Shown: one piece after another, positions 44,655 through 55,790 of the stretch
Numbering within the stretch: the stretch's first letter is position 1
How the letters are laid out: every line of letters starts with the position of its first letter
Assembly: GCA_026545225.1 (NCBI GenBank)
Contig: CM048845.1
Location: 16,957,001-17,021,000 of the forward strand
DNA length: 64,000 nucleotides
Source: Cornus controversa
Taxonomy: Eukaryota > Streptophyta > Magnoliopsida > Cornales > Cornaceae
Direction: 5' to 3'
Program-made: the position numbers and the translations under genes
Notes under the pieces: model-generated
Databases searched by the model: none
What the model was told of the DNA's origin: nothing
What the model saw: only the letters and a program-made list of their open reading frames with translations

Positions 44655-46006
44655 TACTAAGTGATTTAAAACTTCTCATGGTGGCCACAGAAGCTATCAC
44701 AAGGAATCAAGGACCAATTTAATTTGGTGTTTTTTTTTTGTCTCTTGCTAAAAGAAACTGATTTTTTTAATTAACCTGGTACATATTGATCTTGTAGAGT
44801 CACCTGATCATATTTAATGGAACAATAAAGATGGTTTGGCAATGTGGTGAACATTGATCAGTGTGGGTTCCATTTGCTTCCATGATGAAAGTAGGAAAGC
44901 ATGATAGTCATCATTAGATCATTAATTTCTATTATTGTTGCAAGAATTGAATTCAAATAATGTTTCTAGATGACGGGGTAATTAGTAAGATCTAGTTATC
45001 TCACCATTTTGAAAAGGCCTAAACAATTTTGCTAAACCACTTCAATCAAACACCCATACAAGTCTCTTCTAACAGCAATAACAATCCTTATTAGATTTGA
45101 TTAACACTCTAAAAATCTCCTTATTAGATTTGATTGACAAAATTTCATCAAAACTATTTGGGTGTCATAAGCTACATCAGTTTTTGTTTTTATTGTATTT
45201 TTTATTGAAAAATATTTCAATCAGATTCTAAATTCCTTCTTTTCTTTTAGCTGCTGAAGTCTTACATTAGTATACCATTTAGACTTGCTTAAATTCTCTC
45301 ATTTTAAATTTAGTTTACATTTCACTATTAGTGGTTGATCACCTATCACAGCATAACTATTTATGCTTGCCTTGTCAAAGAGTTTCTGTATGGTTCTGTA
45401 ACTACATCAGTAGTTGGTTTCAGTTATATATATATATAAGAGATATATAAAACTTTTTGTGCCACATATATGATATGATATGATCAGTTGTAACAGCTTG
45501 TTCATGCTTTTGCAATTGCACTCAGTTGATTGCATTGACTTAGTGGAGCTGATACTCTATGTAAAACATAAAAAGTACTTTCTCTTTTTTTTTTTTAGTT
45601 TTTACTAAATAGTTCTTTTACAATAATTGTAGGGACTCATAAATCCCTTTTGTCCTACGATTGGTTAGACATTTTAGGACACATTCATCCGTACATTTCA
45701 AGGTTAACCATTGTTTTGAATGTAGATCTCCAAGTATTGTTTCTTAAAAATCACTATATGATAAACTGATCCCTTTTGCAAGCTAATTTGTTTTTCTGAT
45801 ACTTTCGACAAATGTTAGATCAATATATGAATCTGCTAATTAGTAAGTCAATAATTAATAAACTAATTACTTTTCTCCTGTTATTAAACTAATTATTAAC
45901 CCACTTTGACTGATTAAAAAATTAAAAAAAAACAGTAACCACCTTAATGGATAAAGGAGAACAACATAATACTTCATTATTTATAATATATATATATATA
46001 TATATA
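42511..46006 (+). other. CACTA 2 leader region, no protein recognised
   Basis: Begins with a 5'UTR-like CT-rich stretch (42760-43320). It then has intron-like T-rich sequence and a tandem duplication at 44240-44650. Open frames are short and lack known motifs. It could be a long transposase leader with introns, or captured DNA I cannot identify. Confidence 0.45.
44240..44652 (+). repeat. Two-copy tandem duplication ending in a (TA)n tract
   Basis: Unit 1 (about 44240-44434) and unit 2 (about 44450-44618) share TAACCTTGTATAAACTCTTA, GCATCTTC.ACCA and TGTACA.ATGTGTAATTTACTTT in the same order. The second copy ends in about 18 TA units (44617-44652). Confidence 0.8.
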
Positions 46007-47609
46007 TGTGAGTTGTGCGGTGCGGAAGCGGTTGCAAAAAGTATTTTAGAACCTAGAGGGGGGTGAATAGGATCACTTGCTCGTTTGCTTAATTTTTAAT
46101 TAATTCAATTTTAAGTCCAATTAACCAAACAATTAAAGCAAGTAAATAAATAAAGTGCAAGTAAAGAATGCACCAGATATACGTGGAAATCTAAGGCGGA
46201 AAAAACCACGAAGGGAGGCGGCATGCCTCAGAAAACCAATCCACTATGATGAAGCAAAGTACAACAGACTCTATCTCAGTCTCACACCTCCTTACACTCT
46301 GTCAAGGATCTGATGCGGAACACCTCAAGTTTATGATTGCGACAACACGTCCAACTGCTACAGACTTCCGGCTAACGTCACAATTGTAAGAACCGTGATT
46401 TTTTTTTTGTTTAGCCGATTTTCTTAAATTTTCATTTAATTGTCATAATAAGACATTAAATGATTGTATATGTGTTTTAAATGTAAAATGCATGATTAGA
46501 TAACTTATTTAAGGTTTGGAGAAGTTTTTGAGACATTTGGCAAAAGTTGACTTTTTCAGGTCCGGTCAACCTATGGGCGCGGGCCCCGTGGGCCCAGAAA
46601 ATTTGAACGTCTCAGAACGACCTCAAATTTGGAGGGTAGCTTAAATAAAATATTTGACGCACAACGAAATCAATTTTGTGTTAATCAAATTTACGAAACT
46701 CCGAAAATGAGCCCAGGAAGGTTTAGTGAAAAGGTGAGGGCATACTTATAATTATGAGTAGGTCATTTAGGCTATAAATAGCCATGAGAACTCAGCCATT
46801 CTCACTTTCTTCTCCAGCAGCCGTGTAAGCATCATACATATATATATACATAGCTTCTTCATCTTCTTCCTTTCTTCATGGATATTGAGAGATCTTGAGT
46901 GAGAATTTGAGTTCGCCGAAGAAGGAAGAAATGATCTACATGTTGAGGGCTTGAGATTGATCGGTCCAAAATCAATTTTTGAGAAGGTTGATCTTTTGGG
47001 TGAGATTTGGGAAAATTCAATTGGAAGCTCTTCCAATTTGAGGTAGGGATGTCTAACCCATAAAATCCAGAGTTTTTGTGAGTATATTGGTTGTCTATGA
47101 CAACCAATTGATTTTGTGGGGTGATTACATGCTCTTTGATGTTCAAGCATGCTATTATTGCCCTTTAAATGTGATTTTTCTTTTGGTTTATATAATCATA
47201 AGTTTATAAATGCCTTAGGGGAATTTATAAGCATGTTAGAATAGTTTTATGAATTTATTTGGTGGGTTCATATGTAATTATGAAGGTGACACTTGTGTGT
47301 TTGATAAATTGCTTTAGAGACATGTTTTATTGCAAGGTATGATTTAAATTTGTGAAATTTGGTAAAATGTGAAGGATACGTGGTTATGTGAGATGTGGGG
47401 TTGTGAAGTATGTTCATTGTAAACACCTATGGTGCCTAAATGAGAACTTGTGCAAATGTGATCATTAAATGCCTCATTGGTTGTAATTTATGAATGCACA
47501 TTTGATAAGAATTATGGGGTTCATCTTCATTGGCATGGTGAGGGAGGTGAGCTCAATGTGGACGGTGGAATCTATTCGGTAAAACGGTGAGGTATTCCGG
47601 TAAAGGTAA

Positions 47610-50600
47610 TGTCACGCCCCGATTCCCGAGGCCCGAAAATCGAGGTGTGAACTCCGTGAGATCACCCTCACGCTCTAACCACCACCTGATCATGCAACCT
47701 CAATTTGCTATCATTTTCACGAAAATTGGGCATGACCTAGTCTAAATAATCAACTCCTGGCATGATATACCTGCTTCACAATTTATATGGACACTTCTGG
47801 GCATGTGTCCCCCCAGCATTTATATCTAAACAATAAAAATGGACAATTCTGGGCCCGTGTCCCCCCCCCCCAATATTTCTACAACATGCATAATCATTCA
47901 AATCTACAAAGCAAAATTAAAGTCACAATGTCCATATACAACATCTCAAAATGAAAGTCCCTTTATACATATCTAAGCGCATCATGTCCACATCTCGGAC
48001 GCGCATAACATAAAAGATTAAAAATAAGAAATCCTTCTAATTCTAAGTCCAACTGACGATTGCACACCACCAACCATCTCCTTGTCATGCCCTGAAAGTG
48101 TTAGTGTAGAGGGATGAGCAATTTTCAACGGGCTCAAGGTAATACGTTGTGCAATCCGTCCAAATTCACATCTCATATCAACGCATAAACACAATCAACA
48201 TGCACCATTTAACTACGTGTCATGCTTCCTAGCATTCTAGTCCAAAGATCGAAACTTTCACTTCACATGGTATAGACATCAAGATCCTTAACTACCACAA
48301 AATTTTCAATCTAAACATGCAATAATGCACAGTCTCATCATATCTATAACATATGACCAAAAAATGGGATTTAAACCCAAGTTTAACGGAATCATCACAA
48401 AACTCACATTTCTACTTATTTCTTTCAAATCATGGCATATGCATCAAATGTAACTGGACAGCCATATAATTTTATAACATACTTCATTTCACAATCCATC
48501 ATATCTATAACATATGATACGTACGAATTTATCAACAAATTCACTTACTTCACATAAGTCACATCACGTCACATGATTCAACACAAAAATCACACTATAC
48601 TCGAAATTGAGCTCACACGCACGCCACACACATGATATGTACCGTAGTCCCATATCTTAAAACCCTTTGGTTATTTCGGGCTACTAACCCGTCCGGTCAC
48701 CACCCACTTGCGCAAGGTAGAGGACTTTCAACCCCAAGAGGATCCCTTCCTCTATAATTTTCTATGAGTCATTCCCGAGTATTCATCACAAGCACAAAAT
48801 ACTTCACATTTCTACATATACATTCGCACATTGGATGCATTGCACTCAATACATGCCCTATATCCATTCTAGCATGTTATTCAACAATTCACAATGCCAA
48901 AAGAACAAGCTCATTTCCCAAAACTCGGTTTTCATCATTTTCTCCAAAATTCTACACATGCCATACATATACCATTTTGCATATATAATCAATTCATGCA
49001 TTCTAACACATAGAGCAATCTTTTCAATGCAAAAGAAACTCATTCATTTTCTTGAAAAACACAGTTTTCAACCAGGTCCATATATGTGCTACATGTCACA
49101 TAAGGTACAAACAACAGTTCATGCAATTTGAATCATACATCAACTTAAATCAAAGATTATGTTCCAAACTTCATTTAATCACAAATAACATAAAAACATA
49201 TACTTTATGTCATTAATATGAAATTAAACTTGGAATGAAAAACACAACGCACACCCCCTACCTCAATTTGGAGTGAGAACTCCAAAAATTTCCAATTTCA
49301 TCCGTAGTGTATCCGCCAATTTCACTGTCACAATACTCTCTGCCATGCAAACCAGTCCATTTAATGGATTCAAATTAAATCTCCAATTGGGTCAAGAAAA
49401 GTAAACCCAATTTATATTTTCGGCCCACTATTCAAGTCCAAGCCAAACACCACCCATAATGATTCCAAAGAAATTATCTGGTTCAACCATAAAACAAACC
49501 CAATCAATTTTCACTAATCAAGTTCAGCCCAAAGGCCCAGACACCACCAATCCAAACTCAAACCAACCATAAAGTTAGCCCAACTTAAATTGGAAACTAA
49601 CCCAAACCAATTTCGGTCATTGGCCCAACCAAAATCATCCCATTTATAATGCAATTCCAACCCAATTATGATCCAAGTTGGCCGCCCATTTCTAGCCCAT
49701 GTACACTTCAGGCCCATGCATATATAATTAACCTGAGACCAACAACCAAGCCAAATTCATGGCTGCCCAATCACCATTTTGAACCTATTCCAAAATCTAT
49801 GGACTGATCTTCAATTTCCAATTCAATTAAGCAACACTACCAAACAAAGTACTCCAAGACCAACAATCCAAATACCCAGCCAAATAGCCCATCTATGGTC
49901 CATGTGTCTCAAACCATGCCTACAAAGACCCCCCCCCCAAGGACCATCCTCACGGCAGCCCATGTACCACAATACCCATCATCAACCGAAACCATTCAAA
50001 CAGGCCACTTTCGGCCATCAAAACTTGCCGGAACCACTCGAAAACCCAGCCGTGAGAACCCACAAATCAGCCGCACCGCCGAACCATCAGCCCCCAACCG
50101 AGCCACCATGGCAGCCCGCGAGTTCCACCCAAAACCAGCCACGAGGCCCGCACCTACAGCCGAGCCAACCCCACCGGAAGAGAACCCAGAACAGTCCATG
50201 AGAACCACCTACTGTTCCACCAACCGAAGACCCATCACGCACACACTCACGGTCAGCTGGACCTCCATGATGGGACCACCCAGGACGGCCATCCCAGTCG
50301 CGAACCAGTCGTGCGCACCGCCGTGCTCGACCCAAAATTGAACCAACCACCGAAACCCACCATCCACCTTCGGTCGTGCCACCACAGACCAACCGTCCGA
50401 ACATCACAGCCGAACCCCGCCGTGTCCAGCCACAACCACGCCGGAATAGCTACTGCCGAACGGGCCCACGAGCTGTCGGAGCGCCGTCGGTCTCCTCCAC
50501 CGAACCAACAAACCCAATCCACAAACCCCAGCCGCAAAACCCGCTTCGCGAACGGCCCAGCTAGCTCCGACCGTGGCTCACCGTGGAGTACACCCACCGA

Positions 50601-51117
50601 GCCTAGCACTGCCACGTCCTCGCTGTCGCGGCCAGCACCGGGACCAGCGATTCTCTCTCCCGATCTCGGCTTCTCTCTCTCTCCCCGATCTCTCCTCTCT
50701 CTCCTTTTCCTCTTTCTTTTTCTTTTCTTTTATTTTATTTTATTTTTTTTCTCTTTTTCTTTTCTTTCCCTCTCTTTTCCCTCCTCTCAACCGAACCACT
50801 TATGTGGTCTTCTCCTTGGTTGACCACTTTTGGTCCACATATTTCCTACTACTAATCTCCTCCACATAAAATCATATTATATATCTAATATATATATATA
50901 TAACCCCACGCAATACATGTATTTCCTCACACTCACCTATATAAATACGAAGGTCCCTCTCTATTTATTCAAAATCACATATTGACCCACCATATATTTA
51001 TAATTAAATATAAATATATCTATATGTGTATTCATACCCCTTCCACTTATATATATATAATTCCATATATATATATATACTCTCTCCTTCTCTCTCTCTC
51101 TATATATATATATAATT

Positions 51118-51152
<35 letters not shown>

Positions 51153-51235
51153 TCTTTTCGAATTTAATAAATCCAAAAAAAAAAAATCCTGTCCGAAATC
51201 GCCCGGAACCGGTCAAAATAATTCCGGTCCTTACA
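47610..51235 (-). mobile_element. Inner solo-type LTR, same family, opposite orientation
   Basis: Plus-strand ends are TGTCACGCCCCGATTCC... and ...TTCCGGTCCTTACA. Read on the minus strand these become TGTAAGGACCGGAAT...GGGGCGTGACA, matching the family of 46385-53191. The exact 5-bp target duplication GGTAA occurs at 47605-47609 and 51236-51240. Length is 3626 bp. A minus-strand TATA box (TATTTATATAGG) lies near 50935. The block 49890-50640 is strikingly C-rich and GC-rich compared with everything else in the window. Long open frames there on both strands are due to composition, not coding. Confidence 0.87.
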
Positions 51236-51240
51236 GGTAA

Positions 51241-51345
51241 CCCTCGTGAGGTATTCCGGTCAAGGTACTCTCATGGATTGATGTGTAGTGAGGTATTCCA
51301 GTAAAGGTAACCCTCAAGAGGTATTCCGGTAAAGGTAACCCTCTA
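51241..51345 (+). repeat. Tandem repeat GAGGTATTCCGGTAAAGGTAACCCTC in the outer LTR
   Basis: Four diverged units (about 25-50 bp apart) at 51247-51345, with further units at 47586-47609. The inner LTR inserted within this array, so it was one array of at least five or six units. Confidence 0.85.
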
Positions 51346-51622
51346 TAGGTGAAATTGGAGATCAATGGATATGTGGAAAAGATGAGGAAGTTGTGCATAT
51401 CATGCTGCATTTTACTTTGCTTATGATATGGGTGTGTTATGTGTATAATTGTTCAACATGTTAAATCTAAATGTATGTTTACGTGGTACTCACGAATCTT
51501 ATGGAATTGTGTTTTAGACATTCCTACTGAGCCGCAGTGGTGCTCGCCCCTTTATTCTAAACTTTTTTACAGATAAGGCGCTGGTGATAGATGGGACTTG
51601 AGTGTCCAAGTGGAACTCCTGT

Positions 51623-51872
51623 TGTAATACCCCGCTCCAATACATGGTATGATATTGTCCGCTTTGGGCCTGAGCCCGCACAGTTTTGCTCTTGGGTTTT
51701 ACCCCAAAAGGCCTCATACCATTTGAAGAGAACATACTACATATAAGCACATCCTCTTTTTCACACCCAGGCGATGTGGGATTGAGCACCTCGTACCCTG
51801 TTAGTGTGGTAGCTCAGCCCAGTGTCTATCTATGCACCCGCCCACTCACACCCGTCCACAAGGGTTACTACA
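51623..51872 (-). repeat. TRIM 3' LTR (left copy)
   Basis: 250 bp partner of 51947-52196 with the same ends. Confidence 0.93.
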
Positions 51873-51946
51873 ATCCACCCCCCTACGAGGCCCGACGCCC
51901 TCGTCGGCACACTTACTTTCGGCTGGGTTCAGGCTCTGATACCAAC

Positions 51947-52196
51947 TGTAATACCCCGCTCCAACACATGGTATGATATTGTCCGCTTTGGGCCTGAGCC
52001 CGCAGAGTTTTGCTCTTGGGTTTTACCCCAAAAGGCCTCATACCATTTGAAGAGAACATACTACATATAAGCACATCCCCTTTTCCACACCCAAGCGATG
52101 TGGGATTGAGCACCTCGTACCCTGTTAGTGTGGTAGCTCAGCCCAGTGTCTGTCTATGCACCTGCCCACTCACACCCGTCCACAAGGGTTACTACA
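51947..52196 (-). repeat. TRIM 5' LTR (right copy)
   Basis: 250 bp, read on minus TGTAGTAACC...GGGTATTACA. It differs from 51623-51872 at about seven positions by eye. Confidence 0.93.
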
Positions 52197-52671
52197 CCTG
52201 TCATATTTTGATATATATTGGGACATTGTATTTTTGGCTATCTGTGCCGGTTTGTGGCACGTTGTCTATGTAGTTGTAGTCGTGGTTTGATTTTTAGCAT
52301 TTTTGTTTTTTATGCATGAAATCCTTGTAATGACTACGAACTTGGAAGCCACTTGGGTTTGGGATGTATATTTTAGACCAAATGAATGTTTTGAGATGAT
52401 TTGAACGTTGTAGTTACATTTCCATATATGTAACTTATGTTTTCTATTTGAATCTTGCATGTATAAAAATGAGGTTGGTTAATGGGAATGAATGTGGATT
52501 ATGAGGTCCTTGTTATTCAAATATGATTTTTTGACAAACGGGTATGATGATATGATGTTTCTAGATGATTTGGGTGTTAGTTGGATGAGTTTCATGTGTT
52601 GGAAAGGTTTAGATATGAGGTTTAGGGAGAAATTTGGTTTAAAATGCATTAAGTGGGGTTTCCAGGTTGAA

Positions 52672-52815
52672 TAAGTCGACTGACACCTTTCTATAAGTTG
52701 ACTAACATTGGCAGCGTGTTTTATAGCTTTCTAGAGCAGCAAATAAGTCGACTAATGCATTTCATAAGTCGACTAAGGCACTCATAAGTCGACTGACAAG
52801 TCGACTAATGTAGAT
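52672..52815 (+). repeat. Dispersed AAGTCGACTAA motif array in the outer LTR
   Basis: The palindrome GTCGAC within ATAAGTCGACT(G/A)A occurs at about 52673, 52743, 52770, 52786 and 52797, plus a mutated AAGTTGACTAAC at 52696, in under 150 bp. No coding explains it. Confidence 0.85.
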
Positions 52816-53987
52816 TTTTAAATTTTGAAATATGCATAACTTAGTCATTTCAAACCCGAATCAAGTGATTATTTTTTTAAAATTGAGTGTTTTTGGATTC
52901 TCTATCCAATGGTGTTGGTGTCAGCTTCAGATTCTAAACACACAAAGTGATGAGTCCTGAAAGTGAGTTGAGTTAACTTGAAATGAATGAATAGGTGAGT
53001 GAGTTATGCACGTGGGATTCCATATTGAGAATGACCCTTGAAATCAATGGTTTTAATGTGTGAGAAATGCTTCTGCTGATTATGTATGATTTGTGTCATT
53101 GACCTTTGGGACATGTTGGGTGAACGAGTTCACACTCGGGATTTGGATCGGTTCGGGGGAGTTTCGGCGGTCCAGATTTTGGGGCGTGACAACAATCCTT
53201 ACAGAAAGGTTGTTGGAAGAACCAAAATACTCAGCAAGTATTTCGTTCCCTTTGTAGTGCGATCTGGTCACCTTTCTTCCTCAGTAAACAAGCAAGCGAA
53301 AAACTATCAACCCAATGTTCTGATCAACAGATAGATTTGATGCAATCTCTGAGCAACTAATCAAAAGTAGAACACCATCCTAAAAATCGCTCATGAAGTA
53401 TGGATGTGTGTTCTTAAAAATATATAGCCCTAATTATAATGTATATACTTTCTCTCTCTAAAGATAATATTCCAGGGCATATTTTGTAGAGAAAATATGG
53501 ATACATATATATAGGCAAGGAAGTCCTAATTCTACTTAGAAAAGAAGTTGAATACCAAAATAGAACTCTCCTAGAAGTTTCAAACCCAATAGGAATCAAA
53601 ATTTCTGTCAAAATCTATTTCCTATTTGGAACGGGCTAGATATATTCAGGACCGATGAGACTTTTGTAAAACCTGTAAAAACTAAACTACCGAAACAAGT
53701 TGGACCGGTCCTAAATATTGGGGAGCAGTCCTACTTTGAAAAACCCTAAAATTTTTATTTAAACCCTAATTTTTTAAAATAGGCTCGAAAATAAAAAGTG
53801 CAGAGTGTCCTCACCATATTTACCTGTACTATATGGTGTTCTAACTGATTTGTCTGCATCCATGCACTTGAATATCAGCTCGAAGTTGTCGATGATCAAT
53901 ATAAAGAATAATACAAAAATTACAACTCGATCAATCAAGTTTTGATCATCGAAATATGCCAATTACAAATTTATATCTCACAATATA

Positions 53988-55440
53988 CATGCGTGTACAC
54001 ATAAACAAGGAAACAAATCCCAACTAGTCTAATAAATGCAAAGGTCTCAGCCTTTCAATCAAGTGATAAATTATGGGCTTTGGAAAGCTCCATTTGCTTG
54101 ATGTCAATTGTCCTTTTTTTGGGCTTTTGTTTTTGTTTTATTGTAAAAACAAATGTTTATGTTATTGTTATTTGCATTACTTTCCTTTCTCTTTTATCAT
54201 ATATCATATATTGGTTGTATCTATAAATTTGACGAAGGTTGTTTTAGTCTTAATTGCATTTCATTTTGTCTTACTTGTAGTTGATTGATACGTGTGGGGA
54301 CTAAGATAGATCAGTCATTGCGTGAAATTCCATCTGCTTGCTTAAGGCAAATAAACACTTACAAGTATGTTTTCTAGAACCAAAATTTACATGTATTTGA
54401 TTTTATGTGTGTTATTAAAGAGTAAAGAGTAAAGATATGAAACATGCCTTGTTCACCTCCCATAATATGTACAAATTCTATAAAAATACTAATCTCTTTC
54501 AAAGTTATGACTATTGAATGTACAAATTTTATTTTAATTTTCAAACTTTTTAGAATTTCTATATCTATGCGAATACTAATACATGAAAAATGTTATCCTA
54601 CAGTTGTACTAGTATCTTATGGTTCATCTATTGACAATCCCCATACCAGACAGTAGACCATATCTATATTTGAATTATTTAGCCTTTTAATGGAGGGTCA
54701 AAAGTGATAATTTAATTAGAGTTTCAACTAATAAAACATGAGAGTGAAACACCAAACCCTTTTCAATGTAACACGAGGTTGAAACAAGCACCAAAAGAAG
54801 TCCATTATGTGGTTCTTTCTTATCCTATTTATGTTCATCTATGCCAAAACAATCCTTATGAACAGTAAGCAATACTACAAGTTGGAACATATGTGCTCAG
54901 ATTTGGTTTAGGTTGAATTCTTAACAAACAACAAAACATTAGTTATGACAAGCAAATTTAGCATGACAGTTACTATTCGTGGTTAGAGTTAGGCAGCTTG
55001 TTAGAGCATGAAACCTCTCTTTTTAAATGTAGAGGTGTATTATTATTGCTTCAATAGTAGTATTAATAGAAGAAATGGAAAAGGAGAAACCTAATAGTAA
55101 GACATCCTCCTGATCTAGACAAACAATAGAGATTTTGTTTTATTTTTGATCAGGTAAGTACTTAACCAATAGATAATTGGATTTCTAAAAGTTGTTTTGT
55201 CCAGGATATTGCATTCAGCAACTCTTGCAATTAGAATCCAAACTAACGAAAATACACAACACATAAACCTCCCCTTAGGGCCATTAGAATCCAATAATAA
55301 CCTCATCAGACCCCTCATGACAATCAGAATCCATTAAAAGCAATTAAAGATTTGGAAAGTCTTTCTAGCAAATGTAATCCAGCATATATTATGCATTTTT
55401 GCCTTGCAAAAGTTGATTTAAAATGCTGCCTATTTTTATT
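53988..55440. other. CACTA 2 interior upstream of transposase, no gene seen
   Basis: AT-rich sequence with only short frames. Probably intron/leader of the transposase transcript. Confidence 0.45.
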
Positions 55441-55768
55441 TTCAATCTTTAGTCAAATTATACTTTGTGACATGCTAGGGCTTGCTAGAGAATTAATTAA
55501 CAATTGCACAAAAATCTGCACATCTAAAGTTCAATTTTCTTAAAAAGATTCTATTAAGGGCTTTAATTACTAAACCTTTTTCTATAAAGGTCTGAAATAA
55601 TGTTTTCAATCTTCAGTCAAATTATACTTTGTGACATGTTAGGGCTTGCTAGAGAATTAATTAACAATTGCACTAAAATCTGCACATCTGAAGTTCAATT
55701 TTTTTAAAAGATTCTATTAAGGGCTTTAATTACTGAACCTTTTTCTATGAAGGTCTGAAACGATGTTT
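55441..55768 (+). repeat. 164-bp direct tandem duplication upstream of the transposase
   Basis: 55441-55604 and 55605-55768 match closely (TTCAATCTT.AGTCAAATTA ... AAGGTCTGAAA). The second copy ends about 22 bp before the probable start codon at 55791. Confidence 0.92.
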
Positions 55769-55790
55769 CATGTTTTGTACAGCTAGTTAC

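Larger units (their letters stand above)
51623..52196 (-). mobile_element. TRIM (terminal-repeat retrotransposon in miniature), complete
   Basis: Two direct LTRs of exactly 250 bp (51623-51872 and 51947-52196), with about 7 differences, surround a 74-bp internal segment. The exact target duplication CCTGT occurs at 51618-51622 and 52197-52201. The plus-strand sequence GGCTCTGATACCAAC next to the right LTR is the complement of a tRNA-Met-type primer binding site, so the element lies on the minus strand. The C-rich tract beside the left LTR (ATCCACCCCCCTAC) is the complement of a polypurine tract. No coding capacity. Confidence 0.95.
46385..53191 (+). mobile_element. Solo-type LTR, gypsy Del/Tekay-like ends, with nested inserts
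   Basis: TGTAAGAACCGTG at the left and GGGGCGTGACA at the right are ends seen in Del/Tekay chromovirus LTRs. The exact 5-bp target duplication ACAAT occurs at 46380-46384 and 53192-53196. A TATA box (GGCTATAAATAGCC, about 46770) and a following CTTC-rich leader fit an LTR promoter. After removing 47610-51235 and the TRIM, about 2.6 kb of LTR remains. No coding internal region is present. Confidence 0.85.
46007..53982 (-). mobile_element. Solo-type LTR (copia-like, probably minus), host of nested insertions
   Basis: The outer ends TGTGAG...CTCACA are flanked by ATATA on both sides (46002-46006 and 53983-53987), although the left one lies in a TA run. Without nested insertions its own sequence is 46007-46379 plus 53197-53982, about 1.16 kb. 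ACCTAGAGGGGGGTGAATAGG at 46050-46070 is a phrase frequently seen near the inner end of plant LTRs read in the opposite direction, suggesting minus orientation. No internal retroelement region is present, so it looks like a solo LTR. Confidence 0.6.

Noticed and set aside
49779..50869. Overlapping long open frames on both strands
   Set aside because: They lie inside a solo LTR in a C-rich block; stop-free frames on both strands follow from composition, and translations are Pro/Thr/Arg-rich without motifs.
51059..51150. Small ORFs on both strands (Ile/Tyr repeats)
   Set aside because: Translations of TA/GA microsatellites.
47605..51240. Full-length retrotransposon instead of solo LTR
   Set aside because: No gag/pol motifs, primer site or second LTR are visible inside; only LTR-type ends and a TATA box are present.
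51623..52196. Cassandra-type TRIM
   Set aside because: The size class is close, but I see no 5S rRNA-like promoter boxes in the LTR, so I call it only a TRIM.
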